Source: Thermomucor indicae-seudaticae
Taxonomy: Eukaryota > Mucoromycota > Mucoromycetes > Mucorales > Lichtheimiaceae
DNA: 46,655 nt
Direction of reading: 5' to 3'
Assembly: GCA_000787465.1 (NCBI GenBank)
Contig: JSYX01000002.1
Location: forward strand, 1-46,655
Position numbers and translations under genes: made by a program. Below, one piece after another: positions 1 through 10,164 of this stretch. The notes below the pieces were generated by a model that was not told where the DNA came from, ran no database searches, and saw nothing but the letters and a program-made list of their open reading frames with translations. How positions within the stretch are numbered: position 1 is the stretch's first letter; the number at the start of each line of letters is the position of its first letter.

Positions 1-519
1 CCAGTTGTTGTATCGCTTCAAATGCTCTGCAATGCGCGTAATTTAAAACCGACCGATCTTTCAGACGCCGTTTCTCCATTTGCGTGCGCCCCTCTTGAAT
101 CAGGTGCGAGAGTAGGCTGCCGCAAATGGTGCGGCTATACACTGCGTCAACACCACTAACATTCTTGTAGAACCTTCGGAACGCGGTAGCCAAGTCGTTG
201 ACGAGATAGAGGAATTCCTTAACGAGCAATTGGGAGACCCTTCGAGTCTGCGAATGCAGCACGATTCGGGTAATGCCGGTAAGATCATTTGTACGAACTT
301 GTCTGGATTCTTTCCCAATCTTATTGACGTTTTGCTTTAGAGAACACTGATGCGTCCGCTCCGGAAGCCCATGCGCATTCACTTGCGACCATGATGGCCG
401 AACGACGAAACGCGTACATGCAAGGTCTGCCGATCCTTGATTGTACCTGGCAAAAGACATTGCGAAGAGCACTAATATCATTATTATCCAGGGCAATGCA
501 CAATTCTGTCCCAAAGTGA
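1..519 (+). CDS. 3' end of an unrecognised spliced gene (partial)
   Basis: The frame is open from base 1. I read three exons: 1-103, 171-278 and 341-519, ending in TGA. Intron 104-170 starts GTGCGAG, has a CACTAAC branch-like site and ends TTGTAG. Intron 279-340 starts GTAAGA and ends CTTTAG. Both junctions restore a frame that would otherwise hit stops. The product (about 129 residues visible) has an acidic stretch (VVDEIEEFLNEQLGD) and a C-terminal part with MMAERRNAYMQGLP and TWQKTLRRALISLLSRAM. No known domain is evident to me. The start lies outside the window. The gene could continue past 519 through a further intron, because coding-like sequence recurs downstream. The exon-intron reading is fairly secure; the function is unknown. 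Confidence 0.5.
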
Positions 520-1190
520 TTACGCCTCCGTCCTGTCAAGCCTTCAAGGTCCGCCATTAGTGCTTACCGCGTTCGGGGGCCACCTTCCATCAGGTGCGCC
601 CTTCATTGTCGATATCCCTCAATGACCGCGGACATTAATTCATTCCGGACATCGTCCTATTTTATCCCTTCTGCCGGTCCTATCTCCCTTTTTTCGAGAT
701 CTTACTTCGAGGAAACGTTACGCACTAACGAACATTCGCCAATGGTGCCTATGAGCGATGGTTTGACTGAGGCATGCCGGGTCCCAAATTTCATGATTGC
801 GCGGTTTGGACTCTGAGCCCGTTTTCGGGTGTGTCTGTCATGACAACAAGTCTGCCTATGCACAGGATAGCTAATTGTAAACTTTGCAGGTAAACATTTG
901 CTTTCCTGCTATGGAAAGCACAAACCGAAGGCAACCTTGGGTGGTTAGTGCCCACGACCGCCAAAGGTTTATCGGCAGTGTTTTTTCCGGCTTTTGGAGC
1001 TTGTCCTGCCTGCGGATAAGCTTGCCAACTTTGGTGTGTGTCCTTCGGAGCAGGCGGATACCGCTTCCGAACGCCTAATGGACAGTTTGCCTTCCGTGGG
1101 ACCTTCCTTGTACCTTCCCCTAATAAACGCACTTTTTTCTCCATTTCTTCGTAATATAGGACACAAAGATATCTTAGAGTGCTGAAGCTT
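520..1190 (+). other. Coding-like but unresolved stretch
   Basis: No confident gene could be built here. A + strand segment from about 980 to 1185 reads as plausible protein (for example LELVLPADKLANFGVCPSEQ, then PSLYLPLINALFSPFLRN) and stops at TGA 1183-1185. It is preceded by a possible acceptor (TATCGGCAG), and another acceptor-like site (ACTTTGCAG) lies near 890. The segment 622-816 is also open on +. These pieces could be further exons of the gene ending at 519, a second small gene, or decayed sequence beside the transposon relic. I cannot decide between these. Confidence 0.25.
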
Positions 1191-1198
1191 AGACTGCC

Positions 1199-1905
1199 AT
1201 GAATGACATACCGCTAAAAGAGCTCACTCCGTTTGACCGCGGTCAAATTATTGGCCTTTTCAGGTAGGGCGTCAAATGAAGCGAGATCAGTAGAGTCCTT
1301 GGTATTCCTTGGTCTACAGTCGACGATGCGATTAAGAAATACCAACAAGACCCAGAGAACTGAAAGGCGAGCTGGAGCGCCTCGCAAACTTAGCGAGACT
1401 GTCATCCAGCGAACAGAGGAGGAATCTTAGCCTGCAGTGTCTCGCGGATAGATAGGGTCGATGACCTGGATGAACTATCCTTCATGCTTGGTCATTAATT
1501 TGGCGCACTATGGCAGCTGTTGCAAATCGACACTGCTCGTTAGATTACGAAATACCAATTTGCTTGTTACTCCCAAGTCAATTTTTAATCAATGGATATT
1601 GGGAAGCCAAAGAAGAAGCCATGCTTTGGCGCGACGGAACAGCGTTCTGTATGGAAAATAGGAAGACTGACTTTGTTTTCTGGTTATGCACCAACGGTCG
1701 TATACATGGAAAATGATTGAGCATACGTGAGGAAGGCAAAACTGGGCCGAGGCATCCTGATCGTCTCGTGCAGACGGGTTTTGGGATGGAGGCGCAAGGC
1801 TCATCAATGAAAAGACTATCTAATATTGTAAGACGACAAATGCTTCAAGAAAAGTATCCAACTGGTTTCTTAGAGAAGTTGACTAAACAAGAGGCATCTT
1901 GAGGC
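1199..1905 (+). pseudogene. Decayed Tc1/mariner-type transposase relic
   Basis: From the ATG at 1199 the frame gives a helix-turn-helix typical of Tc1/mariner transposases: ELTPFDRGQIIGLF, then SEISRVLGIPWSTVDDAIKK. In the +1 frame the following part reads AGAPRKLSETVIQRTEEE, the usual G-x-P-R-K-L-S linker. The reading is broken by stops (TAG, TGA, TGA, TAG and more) and by at least one frameshift. Downstream, to about 1905, scattered open pieces in two frames may come from the DDE catalytic part, but I could not place the acidic triad. No terminal inverted repeats were located. The element is clearly inactive. Family assignment rests on the N-terminal part only. Confidence 0.55.
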
Positions 1906-1973
1906 CTCGAATAGAGTGGCTCAGAACCACGGCCTGACTTTTCTCCAAGGTCTTTAGAAGATCATCTCCAACC

Positions 1974-2154
1974 TTCAAGAATTATCGTTACTTATCCATG
2001 TATTTTTTAAAGAAAAATAGGAGCCCATGGATACTGCTCCTTGCTAAGACGCGCTCTGTTGTTCATGACAGTAACTGATCATCGTAGCTTGTTGTGGTTG
2101 GCTCCGGAATTTTCCCGCGATTTCCGGATGCTTCCATCAAAACTTGCATAAAAA
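1974..2154 (+). promoter_or_regulatory. HSP104 promoter: heat-shock elements and TATA-like box
   Basis: A dyad TTC-aa-GAA lies at 1974-1981. Nearer the gene, GAA at 2107-2109 and TTC at 2112-2114, 2122-2124 and 2132-2134 all fall on the 5-bp register that heat-shock factor trimers recognise (nGAAnnTTCn and gapped or step forms). A TATA-like CATAAAAAT follows at 2147-2155, about 70 bp before the ATG. Position directly upstream of a disaggregase gene supports heat-shock control. Binding itself is inferred. Confidence 0.6.
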
Positions 2155-2215
2155 TCTTCCGGCCGTCTGCAGTGGTGCTTGTTTCAGAATACTCAGTTTC
2201 CGATATACGTTCATC

Positions 2216-4921
2216 ATGAGCGGTGGCATGCAATTCACAGAAAAAGTCGAAAAGGCGCTCGGACAGGCACAGAACCAAGCCCGTGAATTCGGACATAGTC
2301 AATTGGCACCACCTCATTTGGCGTGTGCCTTGTTTGACGAAACTGATGGCACGTCCTTGTTCCGGACAGCAATCGAAAAGGCAGGCGGTGAACCCACAAC
2401 AGCCGAACGCGGATACAAGAAGCTCCTTGTCAAACTGCCCGCCCAAGACCCACCACCGGCCGACATCAGTCTATCACCTCAGCTTGCCAAGCTCCTCAGA
2501 CAAGCCGAGATCCACATGAAAAACCAACGCGACTCGTACATTTCCGTCGACCACATTATCCTGGCTTTTGCGGACGACCCGGCCATGTTTGAACCTCTCA
2601 AGGAAGCAGGTGTCACCAAGAAGGCTCTGCAGAATGCCGTGTCTCAGATACGCGGTAACCGGCGCGTCGACAGCAAGAACGCCGAAGAGGTCTACGATGC
2701 ATTGAGCAAGTACGCTATCGACATGACACAAATGGCGAAGGAGGGCAAGCTGGACCCCGTTATTGGTCGCGACGACGAGATCCGACGTGTGATCCGAGTA
2801 CTGGCACGACGAACCAAGAACAATCCGGTCTTGATTGGTGAACCAGGTGTGGGCAAGACTGCCATTGTGGAGGGCCTGGCCAGACGTATCGTGGAGCGCG
2901 ACGTGCCCCAGACGCTTCAATGCAAGTTGTTTGCTCTCGATATGGGTGCCCTTGTCGCTGGCGCAAAGTACCGCGGTGAATTCGAAGAACGTTTGAAGGC
3001 TGTGCTCAAGGAAGTCACCGAATCGCAAGAAGGCATCATCCTCTTTATCGATGAAATCCACACGGTGCTCGGTGCCGGCAAAGGCGAAGGATCCATGGAC
3101 GCTGCCAATCTCTTGAAACCTATGCTGGCGCGAGGCGAACTACGATGCATTGGTGCAACCACGCTGACGGAGTATCGGCAAATTGAAAAGGATCCAGCGT
3201 TTGAGCGTCGATTCCAAAAGGTTGACGTGGGCGAGCCTTCAGTGGCTGCCACGATCTCCATTCTGCGCGGTCTCAAGGAACGATACGAAACATACCATGG
3301 TGTGAAGATCACGGACTCTGCTTTGGTCGCAGCGGCTCAACTGTCCGATCGCTACATCTCCACGCGGTTCTTGCCCGACAAAGCCATCGACCTTATCGAC
3401 GAAGCAGCAGCCAACACACGGGTTCAGCTGGATTCGAAGCCGGAAGAGATCGATGTCCTGGAACGCAAGTTGTTCCAACTGGAGATCGAGGCCATGGCGC
3501 TTAGCAAGGAAAAGAACAACAAGGAATCTCAGGAACGTCTAGGCCGAGTGCGCGAGGAGATGGCAAGACTGCAAGAAGAACTGAAGCCGATCAAGCTCAA
3601 GTATGATATGGAAAAGGGACGCCTGGACGAGATCCGTGACTTGAAGCAGAAGCTCGAAGAACTCAAGCGCAAGGCCATTGAAGCGAAGAACCGATATGAC
3701 CTGCAGACTGCCGCTGACATTGAATACTATGCCATTCCGGATGTGGAGCAACGCATCGCGACTCTGACGGCAGAGAAACAGCAGCGCATGGCCGAACTGG
3801 CTTCAAGCGACCAAGTGACACCTCAGCAACAACTTCTTCTTGAGGTTGTCCGACCAGAGCAAATCATGGAAGTTGTCTCCAGATGGACGGGTATTCCTGT
3901 GCAGAACCTGGCCAAGACCGAACGCGAGAAGCTGCTGAATATGGAGGCCGAGCTGCGGAAGAAGGTCGTTGGTCAAGACGCGGCTATCAAGACGGTTAGC
4001 AACGCCATCCGGTTAACGAAGGCAGGTCTGCAAGATCCCAACCGGCCCCTGGCAAGCTTCTTGTTCCTCGGCCCTACTGGCGTCGGCAAGACCTTACTCT
4101 GCAAGACCCTGGCTGAATTCTTGTTCAACGACGAACGTGCATTGATACGCATTGACATGAGCGAACTCATGGAACAGCACAGCGTCGCCAAACTGATCGG
4201 TGCTCCTCCAGGCTACGTGGGTCACGAAGAAGGTGGTCTCTTTGAAGCCGTGCGCCGCAAGCCATACTCCGTGGTTCTCCTGGATGAATTGGAAAAGGCA
4301 CACAAGGACGTCGCGAACGTTTTGCTCCAAGTGCTCGATGAGGGTCATATCCATGACTCCAAGGGTCGCAAGATCGACTTCCGAAACACGATTATCGTCA
4401 TGACGTCCAACCTTGGTGCCCACCTCCTGGCTGCACACTCCTCTGAGACGCTCGCGTCGGAGTCTGTGGTCCTGAAAGAGCAAATCATGCAGATCGTCCG
4501 CCAGCATTTCAGCCCCGAATTTACGAACCGTATCGACGAAATTGTCATCTTTGAACGCCTGAACCAGACCAACATTACAGACATCGTGGACGTCCGACTT
4601 CAAGAGGTCCAGCAGCGACTGGCCGATCGCCGCATCACCCTGGATGTCTCGCAGGCCGCCAAGGAATGGCTTGGTTCTCATGGCTACGAACCTGTCTTTG
4701 GTGCTCGACCTCTCAACCGCGTTATCCAACAACGCGTGTTGAATCCTCTGGCCAAGTTGCTCCTGGATGGTGGTGTACGGTCTGGCGAGACGGCTCGTGT
4801 CGATGTTACCGGTGACGGTAACCTGGAAGTCATTCGAAACCATGAAAGTGAAGCTACGTATGAAGTCGAAGAACCAATGGATCAAGACGACGAATACATG
4901 ATGCAAGACGATATGGATTGA
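2216..4921 (+). CDS. HSP104: Hsp104/ClpB-type disaggregase
   Basis: An uninterrupted frame encodes 901 residues from ATG 2216 (yeast Hsp104 has 908). The frame is open upstream to 2144, but the 24 extra residues do not resemble the family; [15 protein letters not shown] starts the Clp N domain. Order: N domain (about 1-150); AAA+ module 1 with Walker A GEPGVGKT (K214) and Walker B LFIDEIH (D279, E280); long coiled middle domain (about 410-530); AAA+ module 2 with Walker A GPTGVGKT (K625) and Walker [10 protein letters not shown] (D690, E691), then TSNLGA; an acidic tail ending DDMD. It is a cytosolic or nuclear ATP-driven hexamer that threads aggregated protein with Hsp70 help. The tail resembles the DDLD end of yeast Hsp104 that docks TPR co-chaperones. 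It appears intact; the intron-free structure stands out among intron-rich neighbours. Confidence 0.97.
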   Translation: MSGGMQFTEKVEKALGQAQNQAREFGHSQLAPPHLACALFDETDGTSLFRTAIEKAGGEPTTAERGYKKLLVKLPAQDPPPADISLSPQLAKLLRQAEIHMKNQRDSYISVDHIILAFADDPAMFEPLKEAGVTKKALQNAVSQIRGNRRVDSKNAEEVYDALSKYAIDMTQMAKEGKLDPVIGRDDEIRRVIRVLARRTKNNPVLIGEPGVGKTAIVEGLARRIVERDVPQTLQCKLFALDMGALVAGAKYRGEFEERLKAVLKEVTESQEGIILFIDEIHTVLGAGKGEGSMDAANLLKPMLARGELRCIGATTLTEYRQIEKDPAFERRFQKVDVGEPSVAATISILRGLKERYETYHGVKITDSALVAAAQLSDRYISTRFLPDKAIDLIDEAAANTRVQLDSKPEEIDVLERKLFQLEIEAMALSKEKNNKESQERLGRVREEMARLQEELKPIKLKYDMEKGRLDEIRDLKQKLEELKRKAIEAKNRYDLQTAADIEYYAIPDVEQRIATLTAEKQQRMAELASSDQVTPQQQLLLEVVRPEQIMEVVSRWTGIPVQNLAKTEREKLLNMEAELRKKVVGQDAAIKTVSNAIRLTKAGLQDPNRPLASFLFLGPTGVGKTLLCKTLAEFLFNDERALIRIDMSELMEQHSVAKLIGAPPGYVGHEEGGLFEAVRRKPYSVVLLDELEKAHKDVANVLLQVLDEGHIHDSKGRKIDFRNTIIVMTSNLGAHLLAAHSSETLASESVVLKEQIMQIVRQHFSPEFTNRIDEIVIFERLNQTNITDIVDVRLQEVQQRLADRRITLDVSQAAKEWLGSHGYEPVFGARPLNRVIQQRVLNPLAKLLLDGGVRSGETARVDVTGDGNLEVIRNHESEATYEVEEPMDQDDEYMMQDDMD

Positions 4922-7900
4922 CTCCACGGAGGCAACAAACGAGGATCAATATCTGGTTCTCGCGGGAATGAAGAAGAAGAAAACCCATCTACTGCAGCAA
5001 AGCGACTACGTCCCATGTAATAGCATAGAATTGTATTAAATACCACTTTTGTATATATATATAATACCAAGCAAAATAATAAATCGTGCGTTGTATTATT
5101 ACCGTGATATTTAACAAAGCAAATTGTGCCTTTCTTTAGATCCTATTTTGAGGGGGGATTAGAAAGAAGCGTGGATACCAGCGATACGACTGCTATAGCG
5201 TTTTCAAGCAAGCATGAGGTTAGACTTTGAAAAAAAAAGGAAGACGCCAATTGCTAAATGCGTCGCACCATGAAAATGGCGTAAAGGGACTATGATATGT
5301 CTCTGTCTATTGTTTGTAATATTTCAAAATGGTATACCACCTTTCAGATTGCTCAGTGCAGATCAGAATATCGCAGGTCCACTATAGTGCAAAGATCGCC
5401 ATCTGAAGCCAGTTTTGCGTGTATACGCTGGTTATTCACTCAATAATCCAAGTGTTCCATCAACCAGCCTGACACCTATGTCTAAGAAGTACTCAACGGG
5501 TTGCAATACTTGATGGGAGATGGAGCGACAACCTAGGGTGCGCTCCGGGACAAAGCGCGGCCATCTCGAACCTTTTAACGTCAAATACTTTGAAACTGGA
5601 AATAAAGATAACTTTAATCTGACTTACAACGACCGCTGTCTTGCATTCTATGACGGCAGCGAACCCAAGCATTATCATCATCAAAACTGGTACTCAATCT
5701 TGGAGGTGCAGTGAACCAACAACTAAATCGCTATAAATTAGCGCCTTCCGCGCTAAAAAGAGAATCCCGCACTAACGTAGACTGTGGGATATTGGTCACG
5801 ATCATTATTACAAAGACTCGGCAATGATGGTTAGTTAGTTCGACCTTTACGATAGCTATGCTCATGATAGTCATGGCATCGTCGTCGGTGTAGGCGCCAG
5901 ACTGGGCTGGGCACTGTCCCAGCCCAGCCCAGATTCCAAATCGGATCCGGTAACTGGGACGAAGGCAGTCCCAGTTCTCAGTTGGGACGGACTAGCTGCG
6001 CCGGGCTGAGATCCTATTCAGCACAACCCAAGTCCGAACCCTATGTCGGCAAGCATGGAAATAACATGAAGGACTCTTGCGGTGTTTCGCCTGCAAATCT
6101 TGATGCGGCACTGGCCGACAGCGTTGTTATTACGCGTTTAGGGTGTAACCGGGTTTTCGTCAAAATGATTGCTTATGCACCAGCCATGAAGCATTACTGC
6201 CAAGAACGATGGGATCCTCGTATGTCACCGTACATCGGACCTTTGGCGGCCAATGATATGACAGCTGTTCTGATGGTTCTCGTATCCTTGTGCGGCTTGT
6301 ATCATAGACATGATCTATTTCGGTGCTGATAATGTTCGGCTGACGTACTCATACTTCGTCATGCAGCTTTGGAGTACTTATCGTAAGCAGCGACGAGCCT
6401 AAAAACGCGCTTTTCCCGAACTCAGCCAAGACGACTGGTCGTTTGACACGATTCTGCAACCGGATATGGAAAAGGGAATACATGACCTTCTGTATTGGCT
6501 GGAGGGCTCTTCTGCAGAGAAAAAGCAATGTTGCGTGCCCCTCCGTATGTTCGATACAGGCAGCTCCGAGGAATCTGTCAGTTTCAAAATGAGTGGTGGT
6601 ACTTTACGCGAAACAGCTATCTCTAAGCAGCTTGAGTCCTGGAAACACCAACAATCCGACTAGACCAGAGTGTCTGTTACTGAATTGAATTTCTTGTTGA
6701 CGGGCTAATAGCTCGTTCAATTATCTTTGTTCCGTATTCTGCGATAGTACTCACTCTGAGCCAGTGAAATTAACGTAGAAACTTTATAAACATATTCCTT
6801 TCATACATTTTGTGGTCACAACCACTTGAAAATTCTTCTCTAAGAGCATACCGGTTTTCGTTTACTGAGTGCTGAAATATCATTACCATTAACACGACAT
6901 TTCTTCTTTAATACTCTCAACAAGTCTGAAGGCTCGCTATTTACGAACTTTCTTACTTCAAAATAAAAATTCCACAGACTTCTGGTTGAAATTACTGTAG
7001 CAAGTTTGAGAATAAACGTCGACTACTGATCGTTATCCTGCAAGGACTTGTTCCGGTAGCAGCTCAATGTAGGGTGGTTGTTCGTCGTCGTTATCATTCC
7101 CAAAGTCATCGCTAGTTCGAAACACTGGTCTACCACGTCAAATTCACACTTTCCGGTGGAGAATAACAGCTAGTTAATCTCATGCTTGGAACTTACACAT
7201 AGAAATAAGCGAAGGAAAACAGTGCTAATGTTATATTTGATGATTGAGAAGAGGTATCAGCATAGATAAGAATGGACTGTTTATTTTAAAGAATTCAAAG
7301 TAGCGCATTTATGCTAGTGTCTTAGATACCCAAGCTGATAGCGCGACAACGTTCAGCAAAGATAAGCGTCTCATTTCCTGCTGTTGGAAAGCGGTTGCCT
7401 GTTTTCTGGTACTTGAAAATATGTTTTCGCACAGCACCGTGCGTAATAATCTAAGGAAAATTGTTCATTGGAGAAGACAAACATGTATAACTAGCCAGCA
7501 GTGACGACAGTCGCGTCAGAATTAGGAATGGGTTTCTTCACGCCCATATACAGTAGTCAATGAGCGTTCATGCCTTATGTCACCACTTAAGATAACAAAC
7601 GAGTATGATAGGCATGGGCATCTAACTTACATCAAGAAAATGTAAACAAGTCTCCAGAAATGCTTGGTATACACTGCTGCGACACGGACAGAGCGCAGAG
7701 AGGTATTGTACACACCCTATCGTTTCTCGACATGGTGATGTTGCAGCTAAAAGTGGTCGTCTATCAGTTTACTGAAATCAGTGATATATGGGTGCCTACT
7801 ACAACCGGAGGTTATCGAAAGTAATCACTGAACCGAAGTATCGCCTATACGCTTCGATCATCATTATCTCGAACTTCTACTGTAATATAGTTCGTAAGGA

Positions 7901-8080
7901 TGAAAAAAAAGAAAAACGAACCATTCACCGATTGAAGTTACAGTACAATAAAGCTGCTTCAGTGTCCTTAATGCGTTCGTCACATCTAAAGTCAAAAAGG
8001 TGAACTATCGATATAATGCAAGCCAATTTATCTTCAAACATGCTCATCTTCCGATAACCGTTCCTAAAGTTGATGTATTA
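4922..8080. other. Gene-poor intergenic DNA
   Basis: This holds the HSP104 3' flank, with AT-rich poly(A)-like sequence (ATAATAAATCG near 5085), then mostly AT-rich DNA with no ORF that looks like protein. ORFs of 60-115 codons at 5982-6329 and 6466-6663 show no recognisable motif and begin in or next to the GC-rich hairpin island at 5902-5990. I see no tRNA, no rRNA and no transposase. Confidence 0.6.
5902..5990. repeat. GC-rich hairpin island
   Basis: Two adjacent inverted repeats sit in AT-rich surroundings: CTGGGCTGGG (5902-5911) with CCCAGCCCAG (5918-5927), and AACTGGGAC (5952-5960) with GTCCCAGTT (5968-5976), followed by AGTTGGGACGG. The GGGACGG word recurs in GC-rich islands near 19.3 and 20.8 kb, which suggests fragments of one dispersed repeat family. 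Family and mechanism are unknown. Confidence 0.45.
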
Positions 8081-8256
8081 CAGTACCCGCGCGATATATC
8101 GATATTTGATAAATCGATATTTTCGATATACCGATCGACCTCTGCAATCACGGATTTGCTTTTTCCAGGCGTATGCCCACTTGATAGAATGATATTCTCG
8201 TTATAACGATCGCATTTTTTCGTCACGCACCCTATCGATATATCGCGCGGATACTG
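8081..8256. mobile_element. Miniature inverted-repeat element (MITE) with TA target duplication
   Basis: The left end begins CAGTACCCGCGCGATATATC and the right end, read on the minus strand, begins CAGTATCCGCGCGATATATC. The two 24-bp ends differ at one base. TA dinucleotides flank both sides (8079-8080 and 8257-8258), the target duplication of Tc1/mariner/pogo elements. The element is 176 bp with no coding capacity. A second CAGTATCCGCG start abuts the right-hand TA at 8259, making a perfect 24-bp palindrome at 8246-8269. That second unit may end at CGGATACAG (8338), an imperfect partner of its start. Confidence 0.7.
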
Positions 8257-10164
8257 TACAGTATCCGCGTGATATAAATGACACTGAATATAACAATATT
8301 CTCCATATAAATGACCGCGTCTCTGGTAACGGATACAGAGAAAATGCTGGAACAAGCACCCAATACAAAAATATATCCGATTTAGGCACGGGTTTTCTTT
8401 TGCTATGAAGATGATTTTTACATCATGTGGACACTGTAGAACGTCTTTTAGACACTCCGTATGTTTATTCGACAACAGCAGTTGTAAATCCCAGCCACGA
8501 AACAAATTTGGGAATAATAACCCTTTTCAAATGATCAAACAAAGCTTGGGTACTAACAGACTATGAATAAACGAAGCGTAAAAATAACATGCCCAGCTAC
8601 CAAAGAAAACATCCACAGATTGCTGATAGCAAAGCCAGACGTAACCGTCAAGCCCTAGGAGAAAGAAAAGAAGATTAGATGCGGATTCGAAGGGAAGAAC
8701 AACTATGGAAACCGGGACAGTCTTTCTATTCACAGATCGAAATATAGTTTGCTTACAGACTCGTTGACTTCTCGACGTGGCCGGATGCTAGCCAGTTCAA
8801 CTGGATGTGTTACGCCCAGAAAACCAAAATCCTTGATTCCAAAAATAGAGGTATTGTTCATACGAGCCATACTAAATTAGGCGAATCTAATCAAGGGGCT
8901 TTAAATAAGCGTGCTAGCTTACTATACGCTACGATTTATTCTGGTCGTAGAAATTGATTAATAATCTAACTTTACATTACAATTAACAAATTCCATATAA
9001 CCAGCAAATCATAATGCAATGATGCTTGCTATTAAGTTATTGATTGTAATATGCCAAATTTCCATCTTAGAAAAGGCCAGAAGACCTCGGTACATACAGC
9101 GACACTTGCCATCCAAGTACAACTAGCACATGTGAAACGAAACTGTAGGAAATTCCAAACGGGTTAGGAGCCTTTCACAGCTTGACACTTGAATGATTTT
9201 TTCATGCTGCATGACTTGGTTAATAATCTTTGCTACTTGCATAATATGTGTCATAATTGCTCTGTTTATTAATCAGTGCTTGGCTCAAAGTGACTCACCG
9301 CTGAACTGCATGAATGGTTTACAGCCTCTTTTTTTTTTTCTCTACGCAGAACGTCGCGCAAAAAGGTCTAGATTAAAGTGACTCAAGTCGCTGCATATAT
9401 TTGGACGGTTTAAAGCGAAAAGAAAAAAGTGATTTTTGACAACCACAACATCGCTTAAGCTGCCATCTCCTGTACCCTGAACTGCATCCTCTCCGCAGTG
9501 TTTCTCTCTCAAAAACGCTTGATGATTTCGTCCACTTCGATTCCCGCCCGATCCACTTTTGCATTAAATTCTTTGCATATTCGCACATTTAAGAAAGCTG
9601 TGTACAGTGTCGGCTTCTTCTTGAAAGCAACTTTCTAGGAAGCCTCAGTTAACGCCAAGACATGCCGTCAATCAAACTGGTTGGCTAATAATATGGGGAG
9701 GTCAACAAGGCAAAAACATACAGCAGTAAACATTTGCCGCTGGAGATATGTCCATGTTTGTCAAGTCCAAAATTGAGCAAAAAATGAAAAACATATACAT
9801 CGTATTAGCAAACTTAACCTTATGCTGGTAGTTTGCACGGTGGAACAAGGTTCTTGACCATGTCTACAAAGGAAGTAAACCTAGTGCACGGTGATGGCTG
9901 TGGCACGTGATAGCTTTCGGGCCTCCCGCGGTTGTATAAAAATGGATGTCTTTCCTTGTTCGTAGGAGGTTTTACAGTGATCATGTTCTAACTTCCGGCT
10001 ATGGACCACGCGTTAGATGGCAAGCAGACCCCGTTTACAGCAGTTAATTGATTTCCTTTTCAGGCAAGTGATTACAGATCATAACTGTTATGTTGATATA
10101 CACGCTCTTATTTAAACAAACTCATTCAAATTTACAAAAGTTGCTATATACAGGACAATATTAA
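8257..10164. other. Gene-poor intergenic DNA
   Basis: Apart from the possible 80-bp element at 8259-8338 this is AT-rich sequence without protein-like ORFs. Short ORFs at 8527-8733, 9193-9381 and 9373-9588 lack recognisable motifs. It forms the 3' flank of the SIN3 gene, whose stop lies at 10165-10167. Confidence 0.55.

Noticed and set aside
2144..2215. Upstream in-frame extension of HSP104
   Set aside because: The extra 24 residues do not resemble the Clp N terminus and overlap the TATA-like/leader region; ATG 2216 gives the expected start and length.
4094..4927. 277-codon ORF antisense to HSP104
   Set aside because: It mirrors a highly biased coding sequence, lacks any family resemblance and lies wholly inside HSP104. 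The 2474-3061 antisense ORF is rejected for the same reason.
8044..8505. 153-codon minus-strand ORF across the MITE
   Set aside because: It runs through inverted-repeat DNA and shows no protein-like features; best explained by the low stop density of the repeat.
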